From assembly GCF_000935125.1 (NCBI RefSeq), contig NZ_JRKI01000012.1, positions 1-64,000 on the forward strand: a stretch of 64,000 nt of DNA, in the 5' to 3' direction. Below are positions 35,121 through 45,842 of this stretch, piece after piece (position 1 is the first letter of the stretch; every line of letters begins with the position of its first letter). Source of the stretch: Streptomyces natalensis ATCC 27448 (GTDB taxonomy: Bacteria; Actinomycetota; Actinomycetes; Streptomycetales; Streptomycetaceae). The position numbers were made by a program, and so were the translations under genes. The notes beneath the pieces were generated by a model. That model saw nothing but the letters and a program-made list of their open reading frames with translations, was not told where the DNA came from and ran no database searches.

Positions 35121-36176
35121 TCACGGGTTGTGCTGCCGAGCGTACTTCTCATGGACGATGTCGAGATCGCGCAGGAGATAGCCGGCGTGCAGGCGGTTGC
35201 TGGCACCGATACGGCGCAACACCTCGGCCAGATGGCGTTGTAACGTGCGCAGCGAGATGCCCAGACGTTTGGCGACCACTTTGTCGTCGTAGCCCTCGAT
35301 GAGGAGCTCGATGATCGCGGTCTTCATCTCCTCGGAGCTGCGCAGCACTTGGTCGCGTTCATGGGCGTGCGGGAAGGGCAGAGCGCGGTCCCAGGAGCGC
35401 TCGAACGCCCGCGTCAGATAGTCGACGACGTTCGCGTCGCGGACCAGCAGGGCCCCGTCGGGATTGTCGAGCAGCTCGATCAGCGCGACTTCACGGTCGA
35501 AGACGATGAGCCGCATGAACGCGTCCGTGACCAGACGGACTTCGGCCCCGTGCTCCATCAGCAGAGAGGCGTGATCGACGGTGGGCTGATGGAACTGTGC
35601 CGTATACTGGTAGAGCGTGCGCATCCGCACGCCCCGATCCAGCACCTGTACGGTACGCTCGGTCGACTCCTTCAAAACGCCCTCGGGACGGGGCCCACCG
35701 GGCTGAGAAGTCAGGATTTCGTCGGTTGCGCGGGCCGATAACTCCAACAGGGTGGACCGGACGGCTTCCACGTCCTCGAGGCGATGCAACAGCTGCTCTC
35801 GTGTGGATGTCATGACACTGCGTTCGTACACGGGAAGCAGGCAGGCGAGCAGCGCGCTCGCCTCGTTGATCATCGACTGATGGTCGCGTAACTCCCTGAT
35901 TTTCGGCATCAGTAACTGAGCCTGCGCGGTGGCCGGGGCAACGGGGGCGAGCCGTTGCGGTTCCCCGGGCAGCGGCCGTAACACCCGCAGTTGCAGCAGC
36001 TTGTCAATGGCCCGTTCCGTCTCGTCGCACGAGGCATCGGCAAGCCGGATGAGTTCGTGGCGGGTAATGCTCTCCCGGGCCGCCGCCTGCGCGTACAGGG
36101 CGGCCAGCAGATGGCCCGATATCACCCCATCGCGGTCAAGCCCCAGCATCGGCCCTGCGTCCCCCGTAGTCAGCAC
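35121..36176 (-). CDS. LuxR-type HTH regulator with TrmB-like N-terminus
   Basis: 351-residue regulator from a GTG preceded by GGAG. Residues 20-65 resemble an N-terminal TrmB/MarR-like helix-turn-helix (I-T-R-H-E-L-I-R-L-A-D-A-S; E-R-A-I-D-K-L-L-Q-L). The middle (150-280) looks like a phospholipase-D-like or ligand-binding fold seen in this Streptomyces group. The C-terminus carries a LuxR recognition helix: I-E-G-Y-D-D-K-V-V-A-K-R-L-G-I-S-L-R-T-L-Q-R-H-L. Such proteins often sit in biosynthetic clusters. Likely controls the aminotransferase and the kamA-like operon; that is inference from position. Confidence 0.8.
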   Translation of the reverse strand: MLTTGDAGPMLGLDRDGVISGHLLAALYAQAAARESITRHELIRLADASCDETERAIDKLLQLRVLRPLPGEPQRLAPVAPATAQAQLLMPKIRELRDHQSMINEASALLACLLPVYERSVMTSTREQLLHRLEDVEAVRSTLLELSARATDEILTSQPGGPRPEGVLKESTERTVQVLDRGVRMRTLYQYTAQFHQPTVDHASLLMEHGAEVRLVTDAFMRLIVFDREVALIELLDNPDGALLVRDANVVDYLTRAFERSWDRALPFPHAHERDQVLRSSEEMKTAIIELLIEGYDDKVVAKRLGISLRTLQRHLAEVLRRIGASNRLHAGYLLRDLDIVHEKYARQHNP

Positions 36177-36299
36177 GGTCCCAACTCCTTATCCGATCTT
36201 GAACATATCCTCCAAGGCCACGCCAGTGCTGACAATAAAGAATTGGCAACGAACTTCGCCGTGGTGGAGATCTTGAGGAGGTCAGGGACGCGTTCCGCA

Positions 36300-36328
36300 A
36301 CGCCGCTCCGCTGGGTGCGGAGCGGCGT
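36300..36328 (-). terminator. terminator hairpin of the lost surface-protein gene
   Basis: 12-bp perfect stem ACGCCGCTCCGC with its complement and a 5-base loop, 13 bases past the stop of the sorting-signal remnant. Confidence 0.7.
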
Positions 36329-36340
36329 GCCGCGCAGACG

Positions 36341-36547
36341 TCAAAGCCGTGCGGACCGGCGTCGGCGCATCCACCACACCAGGGCTCCGCCCGCTGCGGC
36401 GAGGGCCGCGGCGATGCCGGCGAGGAGGCCGACGGGGGTGTCGGCGAGGAGGCCGACGGGGGTGTCGGCGAGGAGGCCGACGGGGGTGTCGGCGAGGAGG
36501 CCGACGGGGGTGTCGGATCCGGTGCGGGCGAGATCGCCGCCCTTGAG
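36341..36547 (-). pseudogene. C-terminal cell-wall sorting signal of a lost sortase substrate
   Basis: Only the tail of a surface protein remains. On the minus strand it reads G-G-D-L-A-R-T-G, an L-A-x-T-G sortase (class E type) motif, then S-D-T-P-V, a hydrophobic segment with four D-T-P-V-G-L-L-A units, G-I-A-A-A-L-A-A-A-G-G-A-L-V-W-W and a basic end M-R-R-R-R-R-S-A-R-L. An in-frame stop lies about ten codons upstream and no start exists. In an intact protein there would be one D-T-P-V-G; the repeat seems to have expanded inside the membrane segment. Its terminator survives. Confidence 0.7.
36422..36517 (+). repeat. four tandem 24-bp repeats
   Basis: Unit GAGGAGGCCGACGGGGGTGT plus CGGC; the first three copies are identical and the last differs at its end. 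In the minus-strand frame each adds eight residues (D-T-P-V-G-L-L-A). Confidence 0.92.
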
Positions 36548-36635
36548 ATGTCGTGATCAGTGAGGCGTCGTGGCAGCTGGGGTGTCGTGGGTGGGGCAAG
36601 CCCCCCGAGCGGGCTCGGGGGGGCGAAAAATGGGG

Positions 36636-37052
36636 TCAGCGGGTGCGGGGCTGGTTGAAGCGGAGCATATTGCCGGCCGGGTCGCGGAAGGCACAGTCGC
36701 GGACGCCGTAGGGCTGGTCGATCGGCTCCTGGAGGACTTCGCCACCGGCGGACCGGATCTTTTCGAAGGTGGCGTCGACGTCGTCGGTGGAGAAGATCAC
36801 ACCCCTCAGCATGCCCTTGGCCAGCAGTTCCGCCATCGCCTGCTTGTCGGCCGGCGAGGCGTTGGGGTTGGCGAGCGGCGGTTCGAGGACGATCTCCACG
36901 CCGGGCTGAGCGGGCGACCCGACGGTCACCCAGCGCATCCCCTCGAACGCGACGTCGTTGCGTACTTCCAGGCCGAGGATGTCGCGGTAGAAGGCGAGGG
37001 CCTTGTCATGGTCGTCGACAGCGATGAAACATGTTGAGAGCTTGATGTTCAT
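36636..37052 (-). CDS. VOC (glyoxalase/bleomycin-resistance fold) protein
   Basis: 138-residue protein with paired beta-alpha-beta modules of the vicinal-oxygen-chelate fold: M-N-I-K-L-S-T-C-F-I-A-V-D-D-H-D-K-A-L-A-F-Y, G-L-E-V-R-N-D-V, P-G-V-E-I-V-L-E-P, then G-V-I-F-S-T-D-D-V-D-A-T-F and the C-terminal C-A-F-R-D-P-A-G-N-M-L-R-F. Start is ATG 37052 with GGAG close upstream. Family members bind metal or drugs, or act as dioxygenases or isomerases. Ten bases after the AraC-type gene, so probably its target and operon partner. Confidence 0.88.
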   Translation of the reverse strand: MNIKLSTCFIAVDDHDKALAFYRDILGLEVRNDVAFEGMRWVTVGSPAQPGVEIVLEPPLANPNASPADKQAMAELLAKGMLRGVIFSTDDVDATFEKIRSAGGEVLQEPIDQPYGVRDCAFRDPAGNMLRFNQPRTR

Positions 37053-37062
37053 GTCTCCGACG

Positions 37063-37566
37063 CTACGAGGCCCCGGCGGATTCCGCTTCTCCGATCCTGA
37101 CCGGTTCGCCGTTGCCGGGCGAGGCGCCACCGCCGGACGACTGGCCGCCGCCGGACGACGGGCCGTTCCTGAGCGGTCGCGTGAAGATCTTGGCCACGCA
37201 CGCCGGGATCGCGGCGCCCGCCCCGTGGCCGCGGGCCCGGTACGCGCTCGGGCTCTCGCCGACCAGCTCGGTGAATCGTGAGCTGAACGACCCCAGCGAC
37301 GTACATCCGACCGCGAAGCAGACCTCCGTCACGCTGAGGTCGCCCCGCCGCAACAGCGCCTTGGCCCGCTCGACACGGCGCGTCATCAGGTAGCTGTAGG
37401 GCGTCTCGCCGAAGGCGGCGCGGAAGCTGCGGGAGAAGTGGCCGGGCGACATGAGGGCGACATCGGCCAGCGCCGGGACGTCCAGCGGTTGCGCGTAGTC
37501 GCGGTCCATCACGTCCCGTGCACGGCGAAGCCTTACGAGATCCTCGATCGTCACGCGCACCAGCAT
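37063..37566 (-). CDS. AraC-family regulator
   Basis: About 167 residues, starting near ATG 37566 (M-L-V-R-V-T-I-E-D-L). The AraC double HTH is at the N-terminus: D-V-P-A-L-A-D-V-A-L-M-S-P-G-H-F-S-R-S-F-R, A-F-G-E-T-P-Y-S-Y-L, R-V-E-R-A-K-A-L-L, then C-F-A-V-G-C-T-S-L-G-S-F-S-S-R-F. There is no ligand domain; the C-terminal 60 residues are Gly/Ser-rich. Short AraC proteins paired with a VOC gene are common in Streptomyces and usually regulate it. It is divergent from the UvrA-like gene. Confidence 0.88.
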   Translation of the reverse strand: MLVRVTIEDLVRLRRARDVMDRDYAQPLDVPALADVALMSPGHFSRSFRAAFGETPYSYLMTRRVERAKALLRRGDLSVTEVCFAVGCTSLGSFSSRFTELVGESPSAYRARGHGAGAAIPACVAKIFTRPLRNGPSSGGGQSSGGGASPGNGEPVRIGEAESAGAS

Positions 37567-37742
37567 CGCACGGCAGCGAACGCCGCCCATTTCGGGCATC
37601 ACGCCGCTTTGTCAGACCCCGTCGATATCGTGGCCAGCGACCGTTGCCGCGATCAAACCTGGCCGGACCAGGTCGAACCAGGCGACGCCGACGCAGACCG
37701 CGAATGCGCGGTCCGCCTCACCGATGGGGACACGGAGACACG

Positions 37743-40169
<2,427 letters not shown>

Positions 40170-40189
40170 GAGGGCCTGCGGGGGGGGAG

Positions 40190-40249
40190 GACGAGGCGGG
40201 CCGGGGCCGGACGAGGCGGGCCAGGGCCGGACGGGGCGGGCCGGGGACC
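40190..40249 (+). repeat. three tandem 20-bp repeats between uvrA-like and polX genes
   Basis: Unit GACGAGGCGGGCCGGGGCCG in three copies with one or two changes each. Lies in the 115-base gap between the two genes. Confidence 0.8.
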
Positions 40250-40284
40250 AGGCCCGCGGCACCGGCCCGCACTAAAATGGCCGT

Positions 40285-42015
40285 GTGGTCCGGCCCAACG
40301 AGGAGGTCGAGGCGCTGCTCCAGGAGTACGCCGACCTCGTCCTGATCACCGGCGGAGACGCGTTCAAGGCCCGCGCCTACGAAAAGGCCGCACGCGCCAT
40401 CGGCGGCCACCACGCCGACGTCTCGAAGCTCGACGCCGAGGGCCTGCGGGAGATCCCCAACGTCGGCAGGTCCATCGCCGACAAGGTGCTCCAGTACTTG
40501 CAGACCGGCCGGATGCCCGCCGTGGAGGATGTCCGGTCGAAGGTCCCGGCAGGCGTACGCCAGCTGATGGCCATCCCCACCCTCGGCCCCAAAAAGGCCA
40601 TGGCGCTCTACGAGGATCTGCACATCTCCTCGGTGCCCGAGCTCCTCGACGCCCTCGACGAGGAGCGGCTGCGCGACCTGAAGGGCTTCGGCCCGAAGAC
40701 CGAGGAGAACATCCGGCACGGCATCGGCCTGATGCAGGCCGCGGGCGACCGGGTGCCCCTCAACGCGGCCATGGACGTCGCCGAGGAGATCGTGGCCGAG
40801 CTGTCCGCCCTGCCGGGCTGCGAGCACTGCGCGTACGCCGGATCGCTGCGCCGTATGCGGGACACCATCGGTGACGTGGACATCCTCGTGGCGGCCGGCC
40901 GCTCCGCCCCCTTCATGGACGCCTTCACCCAGCTGCCGGGCACGGCCGAGGTCATCGCCCACGGCACGAAGAAGACCTCCATCCGCACCACGAAGGGCCT
41001 CCAGATCGATCTGCGGGTCGTGCCACCCGACTCCTGGGGCGCGGGGCTCCAGTACTTCACCGGGTCCAAGGCGCACAACATCCGCACCCGCGAGATAGCC
41101 GTGCACCACAAGCTCAAGCTCTCCGAATACGGCCTGTTCCACGTCAGGAGCGGAAAGAAGATCGTCTCGCAGACCGAGGAGGAGGTCTATGCCCGCCTCG
41201 GTCTGGTCTGGATCCCGCCGACGCTGCGCGAGGACCGCGGCGAGGTCGCCGCTGCGCTGCACGGCGAGCTGCCGGACCTCGTCACGGAGACGGACATCAG
41301 GGGCGACCTGCACACCCACACCGACCTCACCGACGGCCTCGCCCCGCTGGAGGAGATGGTGGAAGCCGCGGCCCGGCGGGGCCTGCGCTACTACGCGATC
41401 ACCGACCACGCCCCGAACCTCTTCATGCAGCGGATGACCGACGACAAGGTGCTGGCGCAACGCGAGCGGGTACGCGAACTCGACGGCCGGCACCGCAAGA
41501 TGCGGCTGCTGCACGGCACCGAGCTCAACATCGGCCCGGACGGGACGGTGGACTGGCCGCAGGAGTTCCTGCGGGACTTCGACCTCTGCGTCGCCTCCGT
41601 GCACTCGCACTTCAACCAGGGACGGGACGCCCTGACCCGCCGCCTCGTCACGGCCTGCGAGAACCCGCAGATCAACATCATCGGGCACCCGACCACCCGG
41701 CTGATCGGCAAGCGGCCGGGCCTCGACATGGACCTCGACGCGGTGTTCGCCGCCTGCGCCCGCACCGGGACGGCGCTGGAGATCAACGCCCATCCCGACC
41801 GGCTCGACCTGTCCGACGAGCACATCCTGCGCGCCAAGCGGTACGGCGTGAAGTTCGCCGTCAACACCGACGCCCATGCGCCGCTCCACCTGGAGTACCT
41901 GCGCTACGGCGTGGGCACCGCGCAGCGGGGCTGGCTGACCGCCGACGAGGTCATCAACACCTGGCCCTTGGCGCGCCTGCGCCGTTTCCTCCGTAAGGAG
42001 GGCCCCGCTCCGTAA
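40285..42015 (+). CDS. polX: DNA polymerase/3'-5' exonuclease PolX
   Basis: 576-residue bacterial family X repair polymerase with a C-terminal PHP nuclease. N-terminal helix-hairpin-helix (I-P-N-V-G-R-S-I-A-D-K-V; I-P-T-L-G-P-K-K-A-M-A-L) is followed by the polymerase motif Y-A-G-S-L-R-R-M-R-D-T-I-G-D-V-D-I-L and third acid in L-Q-I-D-L-R-V-V-P. The PHP domain starts G-D-L-H-T-H-T-D-L-T-D-G with H-G-T-E-L-N-I and V-N-T-D-A-H-A. It acts in gap filling and end processing. GTG start at 40285. The last codons (R-K-E-G-P-A-P) belong to a 19-bp tandem repeat that continues past the stop. Confidence 0.93.
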   Translation: MVRPNEEVEALLQEYADLVLITGGDAFKARAYEKAARAIGGHHADVSKLDAEGLREIPNVGRSIADKVLQYLQTGRMPAVEDVRSKVPAGVRQLMAIPTLGPKKAMALYEDLHISSVPELLDALDEERLRDLKGFGPKTEENIRHGIGLMQAAGDRVPLNAAMDVAEEIVAELSALPGCEHCAYAGSLRRMRDTIGDVDILVAAGRSAPFMDAFTQLPGTAEVIAHGTKKTSIRTTKGLQIDLRVVPPDSWGAGLQYFTGSKAHNIRTREIAVHHKLKLSEYGLFHVRSGKKIVSQTEEEVYARLGLVWIPPTLREDRGEVAAALHGELPDLVTETDIRGDLHTHTDLTDGLAPLEEMVEAAARRGLRYYAITDHAPNLFMQRMTDDKVLAQRERVRELDGRHRKMRLLHGTELNIGPDGTVDWPQEFLRDFDLCVASVHSHFNQGRDALTRRLVTACENPQINIIGHPTTRLIGKRPGLDMDLDAVFAACARTGTALEINAHPDRLDLSDEHILRAKRYGVKFAVNTDAHAPLHLEYLRYGVGTAQRGWLTADEVINTWPLARLRRFLRKEGPAP

Positions 42016-42065
42016 GGAGGGCCCGGCTCCGTAAGGAGGGCCCCGCTCCGTAGGGAGGGCCTCGG
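41990..42065 (+). repeat. four tandem 19-bp repeats spanning the polX stop codon
   Basis: Unit TCCGTAAGGAGGGCCCCGC; copy one encodes the PolX C-terminus, the stop is in copy two, and copy four is degenerate. Each holds AAGGAGG or AGGGAGG, a consensus ribosome-binding sequence, but no start follows nearby. Confidence 0.88.
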
Positions 42066-42146
42066 GACAGCGCCCTCACCCTGACCCCGTCGTTCTCACC
42101 GTCGTCGAAACCGTCCGCGAAACCGGCCCCGAACCGAGGGAAGATC

Positions 42147-43295
42147 ATGGAACTCGCGTTTCTCAAGCCGCTCTTCGACCGTCTGGGCCCCTGGGCCTCC
42201 GTGTACATCGACACCACCCGCGCGACCGAGGACGCGCTCAAACAGCAGAAGCTCCGTGAACGCTCCGTCGCCGCACAGCTCATCGACGGGGGTGCCGACC
42301 CGTATACGTGCCGGGCGGTGACGGAGCGGCTCGCCCACGAGCCGGTTTCCGGGGCGCCTCCCGGCCGGGCGGTGTTCGCCGCCGGCGCCGAGGTCGTCCT
42401 CGACATCCCGCTCGGTGTGACCCCGGTCCGCACGGAGGCGACCTGGTCCCTGCTGCCGCATATCGCCCCGCTTCCCGGGCTGATCGGCGAGGAGCCGACG
42501 TGCCTGGTCGCGTACATCGACCACACCGGCGCCGATCTGGAACTGCGTGACGCGCAGCGCAGCCGGACCGTGGCCACGGCGCACGGCAAGGAGTGGCGGG
42601 GCCGAGGGCACCGCAGCGTCCCCGAGGACCGGTACGAGTGGCACTACCGGAACAAGGTCGAGAACAGCTGGAACGAGACCGCCGACATCATCGCGGGCGA
42701 GCTCGCCCGGCAGTGGCCGGAGAGCGGCGCACAGCTGCTGGTCCTGACCGGCGGCCCCCGTGAGCGCCGGGCCGTGCACAACCGGCTGCCCGAGCCGCTC
42801 CGGGCCGTCACCGTCGAGGCCGAGAACGGCAGCAGGTCCCCGGGCGCCTCCCGGAGCGTGCTCGACCAGCAGATCGCGCAGGCGTGCGCGCAGCATGCCC
42901 AGGCCCGCCTCGAAGAGGCTCTGGGCCGCTTCCGCGCCGGACGCGGCCGCCCCGGCGAGCACGGTGTGCGCGGCGTCGACAGCCGTCCCGGAGAAGCTGC
43001 GGAAGGAGTGCCCGCCCTCGTGGACGCGGCCCGCAGCCACCAGGTGGACACCTTGCTCCTCGTACAGGACGCACCCGACGCGGGCCGCGACGTCTGGATC
43101 GGCCCCGGTGTCGACCAGGTCGCCGTACAACGCGGCGAGGCCCGGGCCATGGGCGTCACCAAGCCCGAACGGGCCCGTGCGGACGACGCCCTCCTCCGCT
43201 CCGCCGCAGCGGCCGACGCCGAGGTCCTGCTGGTCCCCGCGGGCACACCGGGTCCGGCGGGCGGCCTCGGCGCCGTACTGCGCTGGAACGCGTGA
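42147..43295 (+). CDS. baeRF2-domain (Vms1/Rv2629-like) protein
   Basis: 382-residue member of the bacterial eRF1-like family (baeRF2), which includes Vms1/ANKZF1-like peptidyl-tRNA hydrolases and mycobacterial Rv2629. It starts M-E-L-A-F-L-K-P-L-F-D-R-L-G-P-W-A-S-V-Y-I-D-T after GAGGGAAG. Family marks are E-W-H-Y-R-N-K-V-E-N-S-W-N-E-T-A-D-I-I, L-V-L-T-G-G-P-R-E-R-R-A-V, and a C-terminal V-D-T-L-L-L-V-Q-D and E-V-L-L-V-P-A-G. Role in ribosome rescue or hypoxia response is suggested for the family only. Convergent with the phosphatase gene. Confidence 0.87.
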   Translation: MELAFLKPLFDRLGPWASVYIDTTRATEDALKQQKLRERSVAAQLIDGGADPYTCRAVTERLAHEPVSGAPPGRAVFAAGAEVVLDIPLGVTPVRTEATWSLLPHIAPLPGLIGEEPTCLVAYIDHTGADLELRDAQRSRTVATAHGKEWRGRGHRSVPEDRYEWHYRNKVENSWNETADIIAGELARQWPESGAQLLVLTGGPRERRAVHNRLPEPLRAVTVEAENGSRSPGASRSVLDQQIAQACAQHAQARLEEALGRFRAGRGRPGEHGVRGVDSRPGEAAEGVPALVDAARSHQVDTLLLVQDAPDAGRDVWIGPGVDQVAVQRGEARAMGVTKPERARADDALLRSAAAADAEVLLVPAGTPGPAGGLGAVLRWNA

Positions 43296-43323
43296 GGGGG
43301 CGCGGTGAGGGCATACGCCTCGG

Positions 43324-43908
43324 TCAGCTCAACGCGCCGTCGTAGTCGGGCAGTTTGAATCCCTTCTCGTAGTGCCCGCCCTCCAAGTCGGTGCTGCGGT
43401 TGCCGACGTTCGCGATCAGCGTGTACCCCTCGCCCTCGTACTTCTTCCGGCAGGCGAGCTTCACCTGCGCCTTGCCGGGGCTGTCGCCGGACGGCTTGAG
43501 GCAGAGGCCGTCGACGGGGTAGCCGGCCGAGGTCAGCTCCTGGACGGTCGAGTCATGCGAATCGGCGTCGCGGTACGAGGCGAACAGCACCGCCGCGCCG
43601 TGCTGTTGACCGTAGCGAACGGCGTCCAGGATGGCCTGGACCGGCCGGCCCGGGTCGTAGTGGGTCGCCAGCGAGGTGTTGTCGATGTCCAGGACGATCG
43701 CGGGCTTCTCCCCGGCCGGGACGCCGGCGAGCCGATGCCCCAAGTAGTCCCGCAGGTCCGACGCGACGGGCGCGACATCGGCCAGCCACTCGCTCTTACC
43801 GGGCAACGCCTCCGAACGGGCCGCGGCCTGCGCCACCGTGGGCAGTGCGGCGGTCACCATGCACATCGTCGAGGCCAACACCGCGGCGATCCGTGTGCGC
43901 TTGAGCAT
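43324..43908 (-). CDS. secreted HAD-family acid phosphatase
   Basis: 194-residue exported phosphatase of the class B acid-phosphatase type (HAD fold). ATG 43908 follows AAGGAGGGG. The signal peptide spans residues 1-28 (R-T-R-I-A-A-V-L-A-S-T-M-C-M-V-T-A-A-L, cut near A-Q-A). Motif 1 is A-I-V-L-D-I-D-N-T-S-L-A with two catalytic Asp; motif 2 Ser is in V-L-F-A-S-Y-R-D; and the Lys and acidic motifs are P-G-K-A-Q-V-K-L and N-V-G-N-R-S-T-D-L. Probably releases phosphate from organic esters outside the cell. Phosphate regulation was not examined. Confidence 0.9.
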   Translation of the reverse strand: MLKRTRIAAVLASTMCMVTAALPTVAQAAARSEALPGKSEWLADVAPVASDLRDYLGHRLAGVPAGEKPAIVLDIDNTSLATHYDPGRPVQAILDAVRYGQQHGAAVLFASYRDADSHDSTVQELTSAGYPVDGLCLKPSGDSPGKAQVKLACRKKYEGEGYTLIANVGNRSTDLEGGHYEKGFKLPDYDGALS

Positions 43909-44076
43909 GTATCACCCCTCCTTTCCGCCCTATCGAACGGGCGGTCGGTTAACGGGGGTGAAACCCGGAGCGGCGATCCAGGGATTCCCGCCGGAACTTG
44001 CCCCTTGCAGCCAAGTGCCCGCCACCGTGGTCACGTTGGGGTACGGTCCACGACGTCCGAACCGTGCGAGGCCGAC

Positions 44077-45807
44077 TCACATGCCGGCCGCCAGGTCACT
44101 CAGGGCGTCGGCCCAGTGTTCCGAACCGTGCTCGGCGAAGGCGAGGGGGTCGGCGGCGCGCAGGCGGAGTTCCAGTGCATCGGCGCGCTCCTCCTGCGCC
44201 TCGGTGCCGTACTCCGGCTCCTGGCGCAGAGCGGCCACCGCGTACTGATACGCGAAGGCGACGAAGGCCGCGAGGCTGGAGTTGACCGGCAGGGCCTCTT
44301 CGTAATCGGACTCGGCGCCGACCGCTTCGACCGCTCCGGTCGGGCTGAGGACCAGGTCGTCGTCGTGCCAGCTGCCCAGCCAGTAGTAGCCGTCCAGCCC
44401 CTCGGGGACGTACCTGGCGTCGGGGTCGTCGGGGTCCGCCGGACCGACGCCGACCTCTTCCAGCGGGGCCGGGCCGTCCTCGGCCAGGTCCTGGTCCAGG
44501 GTCAGACCGGGGAGCGGCGCAAGGGGGAGGCCGACGCGGCACAGGATGTCCCGGTTCCGGCCGGTGATCTCCGCACCGACCTGCTCCTCCGCGAGGAGGA
44601 TGATCTGGTCCGCGCCCCAGAGGCCCACGAGGTCGGCGTGCGAGGGGTGGTCGGAGGTGTCGGGCGAGTCGTCTTCGTCGGTCACGGCGGCCGTCAGCCA
44701 CCCGTCGAGGTCCAGGTCGAGGCCGACGGCGAGATCGCGCTCGACGTCATGTTCGGTTTCGCCTTCGGCCTGGTGGCCCGGTGCGGCGGTCAGTCGCTCC
44801 GTGTCGAGCTGGAGGGCGACCGGGCCGTCGAGCGTGCCGAGCAGCAGCAGTCCGTCCGCGGTGAGGTGCGCTGTGCGTGTGCGGGCGCTCGGCCGGAGGT
44901 CGAGCAGGACGCGCCCGGTGTCGGTCCGCAGCAGTTGGACTCCGTCCCCGTAGGCGCAGGCCACGACGGAGAGCTCACCGCCCTCGGTGTGCAGGACGGC
45001 GGCGCTGAGGTGCAGCGGCCGGTCGGGGAGGGGCCACGCCTCGCCGAGTTGTTCACCGGTGTCCGGGGACCATGCCCGCAGGCGGGACCCGGTGTCCGCG
45101 GTGAGCACGGCAGCCGGTGCACCGGCCACTCCCTGGGCCCAGACCATCCGCACGATCCATGTTTCTGACGCCTCGTCAGCGATCGTCCAGCGCGCCACGA
45201 CGCTGCCGGTGTCCGCTGCATACGTGCACAGCTCGGCCCCCTCGCCGACCACGGCACACAGCCGGCCGTCGACGACACCGGCGCACAGACGCTCCGGGCT
45301 CTTCATGTCGTCCAGCGGTACGGCGGCGAGTCGGTCGCCTGTGGTCGCATCCCAGAACGCGATGCTCTGGAACGGATGGACGGTGACGAGCACGGGCTCG
45401 GCCGAGCCGCTCACGGCGGCGACCAGCCCGACGTTGTCCGCGTCACCGGCGACTGCCTCGTCCGCCCCCTCCGCTTCGTCCGCCTCGTAGGAGCGGCGCA
45501 CACCGTTCAGGGGCTCCACCATTTCCCGCGCTCCGGCGGCCACCAGTGCCTCCGGGCCGGCGACCAGCGAGAACGTGTCCTGTCCGGCGTCGCAGAGGAC
45601 CGGGGGCGTCACCTTCTCCCCGGTGCGGGCGTCGACGAGGTGCAGCCGGTGGGGCGTGGTGAAGCTGATGCTTCCGTACACCGTCCGGCCCTCATGGTGG
45701 GCCGTCTGCGCGGCGATCACCGGGCCGGGCCAGCTGGTCCACGTGCGCGGCGTGGCGTCGTCCGAGGGCCTCAGACGGGCCCACAGCGGGGTGAACGGCG
45801 AGGTCAT
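44077..45807 (-). CDS. beta-propeller protein with SUKH-like C-terminus
   Basis: 576-residue soluble protein. Residues 20-340 consist of repeated beta strands of propeller type (W-D-A-T-T-G-D-R-L-A; A-A-D-T-G-S-V-V; W-S-P-D-T-G-E-Q-L; R-T-D-T-G-R-V-L-L), about six or seven blades. The C-terminal part (390-540), with I-L-L-A-E-E-Q-V-G, Y-Y-W-L-G-S-W-H-D-D-D-L-V-L, and L-P-V-N-S-S-L-A-A-F-V-A-F, fits SUKH-type immunity proteins. It is the last gene of the second toxin locus, 35 bases after the ATPase gene. Probably part of the immunity or response module. Confidence 0.75.
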   Translation of the reverse strand: MTSPFTPLWARLRPSDDATPRTWTSWPGPVIAAQTAHHEGRTVYGSISFTTPHRLHLVDARTGEKVTPPVLCDAGQDTFSLVAGPEALVAAGAREMVEPLNGVRRSYEADEAEGADEAVAGDADNVGLVAAVSGSAEPVLVTVHPFQSIAFWDATTGDRLAAVPLDDMKSPERLCAGVVDGRLCAVVGEGAELCTYAADTGSVVARWTIADEASETWIVRMVWAQGVAGAPAAVLTADTGSRLRAWSPDTGEQLGEAWPLPDRPLHLSAAVLHTEGGELSVVACAYGDGVQLLRTDTGRVLLDLRPSARTRTAHLTADGLLLLGTLDGPVALQLDTERLTAAPGHQAEGETEHDVERDLAVGLDLDLDGWLTAAVTDEDDSPDTSDHPSHADLVGLWGADQIILLAEEQVGAEITGRNRDILCRVGLPLAPLPGLTLDQDLAEDGPAPLEEVGVGPADPDDPDARYVPEGLDGYYWLGSWHDDDLVLSPTGAVEAVGAESDYEEALPVNSSLAAFVAFAYQYAVAALRQEPEYGTEAQEERADALELRLRAADPLAFAEHGSEHWADALSDLAAGM

Positions 45808-45842
45808 CGTGTCTCCAAGACGGAACGTCGGGTCAGCCGAGC

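Noticed and set aside
36422..36517. Four 24-bp repeats considered as a CRISPR array
   Set aside because: The copies are directly tandem with no spacers, and they encode protein repeats in frame.
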